The notes beneath the pieces are model-generated. The model saw only the letters and a program-made list of their open reading frames with translations. It was not told where the DNA came from and did no database searches. Position numbers and translations under genes: made by a program. Shown piece by piece: positions 19,041 through 26,216 of a stretch of 64,000 bases of DNA (the stretch's first letter is position 1; each line of letters starts with the position of its first letter). Origin of the DNA: Acinetobacter sp. CFCC 10889. Its GTDB lineage: Bacteria > Pseudomonadota > Gammaproteobacteria > Pseudomonadales > Moraxellaceae. The DNA lies in assembly GCF_003268395.1 (NCBI RefSeq), contig NZ_LQXQ01000024.1:1-64000 (forward strand), read 5' to 3'.

Positions 19041-19189
19041 ATATCTTACTTTAGCTATAACGGAGTATTTAGAAAAATATACCATTTATAGCTATTGTTT
19101 ATTTTTATTTATGAATAACTTAGACTAAAAATATCTTAATTTTATACAGTGGATCAAGTGTGTATTGACATAATTAACCTCATGCTCTC

Positions 19190-19207
19190 GTCATGAAAAG
19201 TCATGAC
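19190..19207. promoter_or_regulatory. inverted repeat upstream of acyl-CoA dehydrogenase
   Basis: GTCATGA-AAAG-TCATGAC, a perfect 7-bp inverted repeat 20 bases after a TTGACA-like hexamer (19165-19170) and 70 bases before the gene. It could be an operator; the regulator is unknown. Confidence 0.4.
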
Positions 19208-19277
19208 ATTCAAATTAAAACTCAGATAAGATTAAAAAGAGAATTACCCAAGAATAAGCCCAAAAGGAATAACCAAG

Positions 19278-20420
19278 ATGTTGGCATATGATGCAGATTT
19301 AGAGCTCTTTAAAGATAATTTCAAACGTTTTATGAATGAAAACGTTGCACCTCATTATGAACAATGGGAAAAAGAAGGCTTAATGCCACGTTCAATGTGG
19401 AAATTATTGGGTGATAATGGTTTTCTTTGTGTAGATGTACCCGAAGAATACGGTGGTTATGGTGTACCAACAGAATATTCTTTAATGTTGGTAGAAGAGT
19501 CAGCACGTGCAGGCTATGGTGCACTCTCTACAGCGATTTCATGTCACTCAGAAATTGCAGCACCGTATATTTTAAATATTGCCAATGAAGAACAAAAACA
19601 ATATTGGCTGCCGAAAATGGTGGCGGGTGACGTGGTTGGTGCGATTGGCATGACTGAACCAGGTGCAGGTTCTGACTTACAAGGCATGCGCTCATCTGCG
19701 ATTTTGAATGGTGACCATTATTTGTTAAATGGTTCTAAAACCTTTATTTCCAATGGTCAACATGCAGACTTGGTTGTTTTGGCAGCAAAAACTGATCCGC
19801 AAGCACGTGCTAAAGGTGTTTCGCTTTTACTTGTAGATACACATTTGGAAGGCTTTAAAAAGGGCACAAACTTAGACAAGATCGGCTTACATTCACAAGA
19901 TACTTCTGAATTGTTCTTTGATAATGTCAAAGTACCAGCCAATCAACTTTTGGGTAATGCAGGACAAGGCTTTGCTTATTTGATGCAAGAGTTACCACGT
20001 GAGCGTACTGCGATTGCTGCAACCGCTTTGGGTGCGATTCGTGGTGCGATTGATGTAACAACGCAATATGTACAAGAGCGTCAAGCCTTTGGTCAAAAAA
20101 TTGGCAGTTTCCAAAATACTCGTTTTGTTTTGGCTCAGGCGAAGATTGATGAATTGGCAACGGCAGCATTTTATAACCAAAATCTCGCTTTATATAAAGA
20201 AGGTAAGTTGGATGTAGAAACCGCAGCAGCATTGAAAAGTTTTAGCTCAGATATGCAAATGAAAGTAGCAGACAGCTTACTTCAGCTATTCGGTGGTTAT
20301 GGTTATATGACTGAATATCCAATTTCACGTTTCTTTGTGGATGCACGTATTCAGCGTATTTACGGTGGAACCAATGAAATCATGAAAGAAATTGTCGCAC
20401 GTGGAATTTTAGGGCGTTAA
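19278..20420 (+). CDS. acyl-CoA dehydrogenase
   Basis: A 380-aa FAD flavoenzyme that introduces the 2,3 double bond into acyl-CoA. All family marks are present: the AIGMTEPGAGSD substrate/FAD loop near 120, the QERQAFGQKIG segment, LFGGYGYMTEYP, and catalytic Glu367 in YGGTNEIM. Its length and motifs suit short or medium-chain enzymes, and the exact substrate is not readable. It stands alone, with no enoyl-CoA hydratase or thiolase beside it. An AAAAGGA ribosome site precedes the start. Confidence 0.9.
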   Translation: MLAYDADLELFKDNFKRFMNENVAPHYEQWEKEGLMPRSMWKLLGDNGFLCVDVPEEYGGYGVPTEYSLMLVEESARAGYGALSTAISCHSEIAAPYILNIANEEQKQYWLPKMVAGDVVGAIGMTEPGAGSDLQGMRSSAILNGDHYLLNGSKTFISNGQHADLVVLAAKTDPQARAKGVSLLLVDTHLEGFKKGTNLDKIGLHSQDTSELFFDNVKVPANQLLGNAGQGFAYLMQELPRERTAIAATALGAIRGAIDVTTQYVQERQAFGQKIGSFQNTRFVLAQAKIDELATAAFYNQNLALYKEGKLDVETAAALKSFSSDMQMKVADSLLQLFGGYGYMTEYPISRFFVDARIQRIYGGTNEIMKEIVARGILGR

Positions 20421-20446
20421 GAGCATATTTTCATTGAAATAAACAT

Positions 20447-20473
20447 AAAAAGACTTCCGAGGAAGTCTTTTTT
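20447..20473. terminator. bidirectional terminator after acyl-CoA dehydrogenase
   Basis: Stem AAAAAGACTTCC/GGAAGTCTTTTT with a two-base loop and T runs in both directions, between convergent genes. Confidence 0.85.
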
Positions 20474-20523
20474 ATTGATTTAAAATGAAATTAAAAATAA
20501 GTAAAGTATTGATGTGTAAAAGA

Positions 20524-21573
20524 TCAAGGTGCAGGATTGGGTTGTTGACGGTGAATATCTTCAACACCCTGTAAAATTTCATCTGATAGTGTCACTTCAA
20601 ATGCAGCAATATTCTCTTTGAGTTGTTCTAAATTGGTCGCACCAATAATAGTGCTGCTTACAAAGAATTGTTGTTTGATAAATGCTAAAGCCAATTGGGT
20701 TAAGCTTAAATTGTGTTTTTCTGCCAATAGTGCATATTGTTCGGTTGCCCATTCACTTTCAGGGTTGCTATAGCGACTAAAACGGCTGAATAAGCTGATT
20801 CGTGCATTGGCAGGACGAGCGCCGTGACGGAATTTCCCTGTTAAATAACCAAAAGCTAAAGGAGAATAGGCTAATAATCCAACTTCTTCATATTGTGCAA
20901 TTTCTGCCATACCAATTTCATAAGTACGATTCAGCAGATTGTAAGGATTTTGCACACTAACCACTTTTTCTAACCCCAATTTTTCTGCTAAATGTAGAAA
21001 TTTCAAAGTTCCCCAAGGTGTTTCGTTGGACAAGCCAATATAGCGAATACGCCCCTTTTTTACTTCCTTTGATAACGCTTCTAAGGTCTGTTCAAGTGGG
21101 GTAATGTCTTGCTTGTTGAATGCATCGTCATTACTGTAGCCTAATTTGCCGAAAAAGTTGGTTGGGCGCTGTGGCCAGTGTAATTGGTATAAATCAATAT
21201 AATCGGTCTGTAAACGCTTGAGAGAGGCATCTAAGGCTGTTGTAATTTCGCTTTCAATAAATTTGGTCTGACCATCTCGGATATGACTTCCACCTTGTTG
21301 TGGCCCTGCGATTTTGGACGCGAGAAAGAGTTTGTCACGTTGGCCATTTTGCGTGATCCAATTGCCAATCATCTGTTCAGTTGAACCTTGAGTTTCTTGT
21401 TTAGGTGGTACGGGATACATTTCGGCAGTATCCCAAAAATATAAGCCTTGATCCAAAGCATAACTCAGTTGCTCGAAAGCTTCAGCTTGGGTATTTTGTT
21501 CACCAAAAGTCATGGTACCTAAACAAATTTCTGGAACAAGAATACCTGATTGACCTAATGGATTCAGTTTCAT
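20524..21573 (-). CDS. Tas-like NADP(H)-dependent aldo-keto reductase
   Basis: A 349-aa (beta/alpha)8-barrel oxidoreductase close in size and motifs to E. coli Tas. The catalytic Asp and Tyr are seen in WDTAEMY, the Lys in FLASK and the His in YQLHWP. The cofactor-binding IIGATNLEQLKENI segment lies near the C-terminus. It reduces carbonyl compounds with NADPH; the natural substrate is unknown. It is transcribed alone. Confidence 0.88.
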   Translation of the reverse strand: MKLNPLGQSGILVPEICLGTMTFGEQNTQAEAFEQLSYALDQGLYFWDTAEMYPVPPKQETQGSTEQMIGNWITQNGQRDKLFLASKIAGPQQGGSHIRDGQTKFIESEITTALDASLKRLQTDYIDLYQLHWPQRPTNFFGKLGYSNDDAFNKQDITPLEQTLEALSKEVKKGRIRYIGLSNETPWGTLKFLHLAEKLGLEKVVSVQNPYNLLNRTYEIGMAEIAQYEEVGLLAYSPLAFGYLTGKFRHGARPANARISLFSRFSRYSNPESEWATEQYALLAEKHNLSLTQLALAFIKQQFFVSSTIIGATNLEQLKENIAAFEVTLSDEILQGVEDIHRQQPNPAP

Positions 21574-21706
21574 TGGGATTGTCCTTAAATATTTTTTTGT
21601 TGCATATATGCAGTTGAATAGATGTATTCCGCTTCAATATCATAGCGTGTGGAAATTATTTTAATCACTGAATTATGTATAAGTATTTCTAAATTTTCGC
21701 TTAAAT

Positions 21707-21736
21707 AAAAAAAAGCAAATCCTAAGATTTGCTTTT
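21707..21736 (-). terminator. terminator of vfr
   Basis: Perfect stem AAAAGCAAATC/GATTTGCTTTT with a four-base loop and a T run on the minus strand, 20 bases after the vfr stop. Confidence 0.85.
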
Positions 21737-21755
21737 CATTGATGCTCAAAATGAA

Positions 21756-22460
21756 TTATTCGTCATCTTGTTCATCATCAGAATATGAAGATTCTTCTAA
21801 AGATGAATCAAAAATTAAAATGGCTTTGCCATCAGTTTCGATCATGCCTTGCTCTTCAAGTGTTTTAAGAACGCGACCAACCATTTCACGAGAACAACCC
21901 ACAATACGGCCAATCTCTTGACGAGTGATACGGATTTGACGGCCATTTGGTAGAATCATTGCTTCAGGTTGTGCTGAAAGATCAATAAGACAACGTGCAA
22001 TACGACCAGACACATCAATAAAAGCAAGGTCTGTCACTTTACGCGTGGTATTTTTTAAACGTCTTACCAATTGTGCAAAAACAGCGTAGCTTAAATCTGG
22101 GTATTGTGTACTGACTTCGTGGAAATTTTCATAAGAAATTTCAGCAATTTCACATACATCACGTGTTCTTACTTCTGCGGTACGTTGTGGGTTTTGTTCA
22201 AATAACCCCATTTCTCCGAAGAAGTCCCCAGGATTGAGATATGCAACCACAATTTCACGATCATCATCTTCACGTAGAATGATTGATACCGATCCTTTTA
22301 AAATTAGATACAGCGATTTTGACTCTGAACCCGCATCAACAATAGCCGTACGTTTCGGAAAACGATTGATGTGAGCACGCTTGAGTAAAGCTTTGACAGA
22401 TTCAGGCAATTGTCCTGGTGACAAAGCGTCTGTACTAAGTTGTGCTAAATTAGAAGACAT
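21756..22460 (-). CDS. vfr: CRP-family regulator Vfr
   Basis: A 234-aa cAMP-responsive transcription factor. The cyclic-nucleotide domain contains the phosphate-binding cassette FFGEMGLFEQNPQRTAEVR, and the C-terminal helix-turn-helix reads ITRQEIGRIVGCSREMVGRVLK. It has extra N-terminal residues and an acidic tail (SSYSDDEQDDE) beyond the standard CRP core. The ATG at 22460 was preferred over a TTG five codons upstream. In Pseudomonas, Vfr controls virulence, twitching and quorum sensing. The divergent OsmC-family neighbour repeats the crp-yhfA pairing of enterobacteria. Confidence 0.9.
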   Translation of the reverse strand: MSSNLAQLSTDALSPGQLPESVKALLKRAHINRFPKRTAIVDAGSESKSLYLILKGSVSIILREDDDREIVVAYLNPGDFFGEMGLFEQNPQRTAEVRTRDVCEIAEISYENFHEVSTQYPDLSYAVFAQLVRRLKNTTRKVTDLAFIDVSGRIARCLIDLSAQPEAMILPNGRQIRITRQEIGRIVGCSREMVGRVLKTLEEQGMIETDGKAILIFDSSLEESSYSDDEQDDE

Positions 22461-22562
22461 GCTAAAAAATTCCAAATTGGATAATAACTAGATCATAAAT
22501 CTAAATTGAACTCGTCACATAGAAGCGTAAGAGATGAAATTCCTTATCAACTCATTTTATGC

Positions 22563-22579
22563 TAGTGTACAGTACACTA
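22563..22579. promoter_or_regulatory. perfect palindrome between vfr and osmC-family gene
   Basis: TAGTGTAC-A-GTACACTA is a perfect 17-base palindrome, 30 bases upstream of the osmC-family start and about 100 bases from the vfr start. It is not a match to the CRP half-site TGTGA and may bind another dimeric regulator. Confidence 0.5.
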
Positions 22580-22609
22580 TAAATTTATAGCTTTTTTTAG
22601 GTAGTTGCA

Positions 22610-23029
22610 ATGCAAACTAGCGTACATTGGTTAGAGAATGTTGCTTTTGAAGCAAAATCGGAAAGTGGACACCAAGTTGTGATGGATGGTTCTGCTGAAT
22701 ATGGTGGAGAAAACCGTGGTCCACGTCCCATGGAACTTATTTTAATGGGACTTGGTGGCTGTGCTTCCTTTGATATTGTGACGATATTAAAGAAATCTCG
22801 TCAAGATGTGACAGATGTTGTATGTCAGTTGAAAGCTGATCGTGCTGATAGCATTCCTGCAGTATTTACTAAAATCCATTTACACTTTGTGGTGACAGGT
22901 CACGATGTAAAGGAAAAACAAGTTGCTAAAGCTGTTGAACTTTCTGCTGAAAAATACTGTTCTGCGAGCAAAATGTTGGCAGATGGTGGTGTTGAGATCA
23001 CTCATGACTTTGAAATTGTCGCAGCTTAA
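22610..23029 (+). CDS. OsmC/Ohr-family protein (YhfA-like)
   Basis: A 139-aa protein of the OsmC fold, which reduces organic hydroperoxides through two cysteines. Both are here: Cys51 in GGCASFD and Cys117 in KYCSAS. The N-terminus and length fit the YhfA branch rather than Ohr or OsmC itself. Divergent placement from vfr matches yhfA-crp in E. coli. The stop is followed at once by a good terminator. Confidence 0.87.
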   Translation: MQTSVHWLENVAFEAKSESGHQVVMDGSAEYGGENRGPRPMELILMGLGGCASFDIVTILKKSRQDVTDVVCQLKADRADSIPAVFTKIHLHFVVTGHDVKEKQVAKAVELSAEKYCSASKMLADGGVEITHDFEIVAA

Positions 23030-23044
23030 TTCTTAGAAAAATAT

Positions 23045-23070
23045 AAAAGCCAAAATTGATTTTGGCTTTT
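23045..23070 (+). terminator. terminator of the osmC-family gene
   Basis: Perfect stem AAAAGCCAAAA/TTTTGGCTTTT, loop TTGA, T run, 16 bases after the stop. Confidence 0.85.
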
Positions 23071-23248
23071 TTTATGGCTAAATTTTGATAATCTGAACTT
23101 TAAATCAGAGTATATTGGTCGACATTCGATATGCTAAAAATTGATGAAAATCACTAAAATTCTCATCATCCAAAATACTTTCATTTAAATTATTACAAAA
23201 TGTGTCTGATTAAGATTTTTTTAATAAAAGGTACATTATTTGTTCAAG

Positions 23249-24050
23249 TTAAGGGCTTAGGAACAGTTGTGGATCAACACGGGCATTGTTCAAACTCATT
23301 CCCCAATGTAAATGTGCACCTGTAACACGACCCGTTTTCCCCACTAAGCCTAACACTTCACCTTGGCTCAGTTTTTGACCTTTAGTGACGTTGATCTGAC
23401 TGAGATGGCAGAACATACTGATCAAACCTTGTCCATGATCAATGAGAACAGTTTGTCCGTTAAAAAAATAATCTCCTGTACCCACCACAACCCCTGCAGC
23501 AGGAGCAATGACTTTTTGACCCACAGGTGCAGGAATGTCTAAACCTGAATGTGGTGCTCGTTCTTCACCATTAAAAAAAACGTTTACGACCAAAAGAGTT
23601 GCTGAATTTACCTGCTGTTGGGCGGATGAAACGTGGAAAATCTGTCCATTGCGCAGGTGTAAAAGAGGTGTAAATATCATTTTGCTCTTTGGCTTCACGT
23701 GCATAACGATCTAGTTGTTCTTGTTTAGGATTGACATAGTCTTGATTTTTGACTGTTAGGCGTTGTTGTGCATATTTATAATCTTTTACATCAATTTGGA
23801 TCGGTTGGCTGTTGGTTTGTAGCTCTAATGTGCCTACAGGTGTGGAAAGGGGAATGCCAAATACTGCATAGCGTTGTGAATTGGGCTGCGTGACTAAGAC
23901 AGGTAGTCCATTGTATTTTACTTCAGTGACGTTTTGCGATAAAGGAATGACGGCAATACCGCCTGCTCGGCGAGCGTCTTGAGGTAATGCAAAGATTTGT
24001 GTTGTGGTTAGTAATCCGCACAAAATCAATAATTTTTTCAGAGCAAACAT
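23249..24050 (-). pseudogene. M23 metallopeptidase, frameshifted
   Basis: A LytM-type peptidase gene split by one base. The first part (24050 down to 23571) has a signal peptide and an N-terminal domain ending in KFSNSFGRKRFF. The catalytic part continues in another frame with HSGLDIPAPVG and HLHWGM zinc motifs. Removing one T from the run of eight (plus-strand A run, 23573-23580) restores a 266-aa reading frame with FFNGEERAPHSG in place, the normal family layout. This is either a homopolymer assembly error, a phase-variable switch or a real loss. An intact protein would cut or activate cutting of peptidoglycan cross-links in the periplasm. Confidence 0.8.
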
Positions 24051-24186
24051 AGGTCTTCTTCATATTCAGTTTGGAATATTATGAAGTGTTTATTGTGCTG
24101 TGCTCAAGATCAGGATTGTGAATACAAATAGCCTAAGCATTGTTGAGACTACAGATGAATAAATGTTTTGATTTTACATATTGATG

Positions 24187-24570
24187 TTAACTTTCAGGGA
24201 TCGCTTGTGATGCATCAAACAGGCGCTGCGCTCGAATCACATGTTGCATATTCTCCTCCGCCCAATTTTTAAAAACCAAAGCCGTTCCTGCAAATTCAAT
24301 TCCAAGTGGTGTCAGTGCGTATTCAACTCGAATGACATTATTTTCATGAATCGTGCGGGAAATAAAACCATCACGTTCCAAAATTTTTAACTTTTGAGAT
24401 AACACTTTTGGAGAAATACCTGTGAGGCTTTTTTTTAGCTCATTAAAGTGCTGTGATTGACCATGTAGTTGGTAAATGATCAGAAGAATCCATTTATCTG
24501 CAAATTTATCAAAAAAAGATCGTGCAGGGCAGTCAGGATGAAAAATATTAAAATTGAATGCCTTAGTCAT
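24187..24570 (-). CDS. HxlR-family transcriptional regulator
   Basis: A 127-aa winged-helix regulator. It carries the HxlR signature at its N-terminus (CPARSFFDKFADKWILLIIYQL) with a Cys at residue 14, then the recognition helix region LTGISPKVLSQKLKILERDG. Members such as YodB and QorR sense electrophiles or quinones through this Cys and repress nearby oxidoreductases. It is divergent from an SDR gene and a flavodoxin-like gene, with a perfect palindrome between them, so it probably controls both strands. Confidence 0.88.
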   Translation of the reverse strand: MTKAFNFNIFHPDCPARSFFDKFADKWILLIIYQLHGQSQHFNELKKSLTGISPKVLSQKLKILERDGFISRTIHENNVIRVEYALTPLGIEFAGTALVFKNWAEENMQHVIRAQRLFDASQAIPES

Positions 24571-24624
24571 AATTCAATCCTCTGTAATAACCATAATTCA
24601 CAATAAATCTTCAGTTGAGTAACC

Positions 24625-24642
24625 AGTTACCAAGTGGTAACT
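24625..24642. promoter_or_regulatory. probable HxlR operator
   Basis: AGTTACCA-AG-TGGTAACT is a perfect 18-base palindrome between the divergent hxlR and SDR genes. Its GTTAC/GTAAC arms resemble sites described for HxlR proteins. Confidence 0.6.
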
Positions 24643-24783
24643 AATTGATACTTAGTTTCAAAAGTATATCATAAATCTATTCTTTCATATCAGTTCCTAA
24701 AATTGATCAGTGCAGCATTTTCATTTGAAACTGAAGAGTCGTTTGAGATGTCGTAGATCAAAATTTACAAGAGTGCAAATACA

Positions 24784-25485
24784 ATGAAAATAACAGATGC
24801 TGTGGTTTTTATAACAGGTGCCAATCGTGGCTTAGGGCTTGTACTTGCCAAAGAAGCGGTACAACGTGGTGCGAAGAAAGTCTATGCAGGTATGCGTAAT
24901 ACGCAAAATTTTAATGAGCAGGGCATGATCGCTGTACACGTTGATGTTACCGATCCTGAGTCAATTCAAAAAGCTGTGGCTGAATGTAGTGATGTCAGTA
25001 TTTTGATTAATAATGCAGGCATTGCACGTCTGAATCAAAGCCCTGTAGATGCTGAAATTGCTGCAACTACACGTAAAGTTTTAGAAACCAATCTATATGG
25101 CATGATCAATAGCACGCAGCAATTTTCTCCCGTGTTATCCGCTCAGCCTGAAAGTTATATCGTCAATATCTTGTCCGATGTGTCTTGGCAACCCAGTACA
25201 TTTTTAGCCAGTTATGCCATGTCTAAAGCTGCGGCATGGTCTTTTACCAATAGCACACGACAATGGTTTGCCAAATCTAATTTGCATGTGATGGGTGTCC
25301 ATGTTGGTTTTATCGATACTGATCTGACGCAAACACTAGATATTGAAAAAGTTTCACCGAAAGTCGTTGCTGAACATATTTTTGATGGGATAGAGCGCAA
25401 TGCTTTTGAAGTGGTGGTTGGTGAGTCAAGTCAGCAATTGAAGCAGGGACTGACAGCACCGATTCCAAGTTATATCAGCCTTTAA
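24784..25485 (+). CDS. short-chain dehydrogenase/reductase
   Basis: A 233-aa Rossmann-fold oxidoreductase. The cofactor motif TGANRGLG is at residues 11-18, NNAG at 76-79, the catalytic Ser in ILSDVS, and Tyr144/Lys148 in SYAMSK. The Arg-containing motif and the M-R pair after the second strand suggest NADP(H). Its substrate is unknown. It is divergent from the HxlR regulator and 44 bases ahead of the flavodoxin-like gene, probably one electrophile-response operon. Confidence 0.88.
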   Translation: MKITDAVVFITGANRGLGLVLAKEAVQRGAKKVYAGMRNTQNFNEQGMIAVHVDVTDPESIQKAVAECSDVSILINNAGIARLNQSPVDAEIAATTRKVLETNLYGMINSTQQFSPVLSAQPESYIVNILSDVSWQPSTFLASYAMSKAAAWSFTNSTRQWFAKSNLHVMGVHVGFIDTDLTQTLDIEKVSPKVVAEHIFDGIERNAFEVVVGESSQQLKQGLTAPIPSYISL

Positions 25486-25529
25486 TTTTACATTCTTTAT
25501 TTTTATTCAACAGATCAAGAGGTTTTCAC

Positions 25530-26083
25530 ATGTCTAAAGTCGCAGTGGTTTATTATTCAGGTTATGGTCACACTAAAGTTGTGGCTGAAAATTTTGCCAA
25601 TGAAATTCAGGCAGATTTAATTGCGATTGATCAACAGGGTAATATTTCTGAACAGGAATGGACAACTTTAGATCAAGCCGATGCAATTGTTTTTGGTGCA
25701 CCAACTTATATGGCTTCTACGCTTGGCAGTTTAAGAAATTTGCAGATGATTCTTCAAAACGTTGGTTCATTCGTGCTTGGCAAGATAAAATTTTTGCAGG
25801 CTTTACCAACAGTGGCAGTATCAATGGCGATAAGCAAATGACACTGATTCAGTTACAGGCGCTTGCTTTGCAACATGGTGGTATTTGGGTCAGCTTGGGT
25901 ATTCTGCCTTCCAATAAGAAGTCTGCTGCTCGTAATGATATTAACTATATGGGAAGTTTTGGTGGTGCGATGGTACAAAGCCCAGCAGATGCTTCAGCAG
26001 AGGAAATTCCACAAGGTGATTTGGATACGGTACGTGCTTATGCACAACGTGTAAAAACGATTACAGATAAATTTGTGGGTTGA
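25530..26083 (+). pseudogene. flavodoxin/WrbA-like protein, frameshifted
   Basis: The N-terminal part shows a flavodoxin FMN loop (YYSGYGHTKVVAENFA) and GAPTYMASTLGSL. The remainder (KFADDSSKRW, KIFAGFTNSGS, HGGIWVSLG, NYMGSFGGAM) lies in the next frame. One extra base near 25731-25737, an A in TTTAAG, would join them into a 184-aa NADPH quinone reductase-like protein. The break is close to a short A run, so a sequencing error is possible. It follows the SDR gene and probably belonged to the same HxlR-controlled operon. Confidence 0.8.
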
Positions 26084-26159
26084 TCAAACAGTTTTTATGT
26101 TGTTGGATGCTGACTTTCAAAGCATTTTGAACAAAGTAAAATACATTTCCAAATAAAAA

Positions 26160-26196
26160 TCACATGCTGAATCAATTCAGCATGTGATGGTTTTTT
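26160..26196. terminator. bidirectional terminator, flavodoxin-like / encapsulin operon
   Basis: Perfect 14-bp stem ATCACATGCTGAAT/ATTCAGCATGTGAT, with GG-TTTTTT on the plus strand and TTTTT on the minus strand, between convergent transcripts. Confidence 0.85.
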
Positions 26197-26216
26197 ATGA
26201 TTCATCAATGGTTCAA

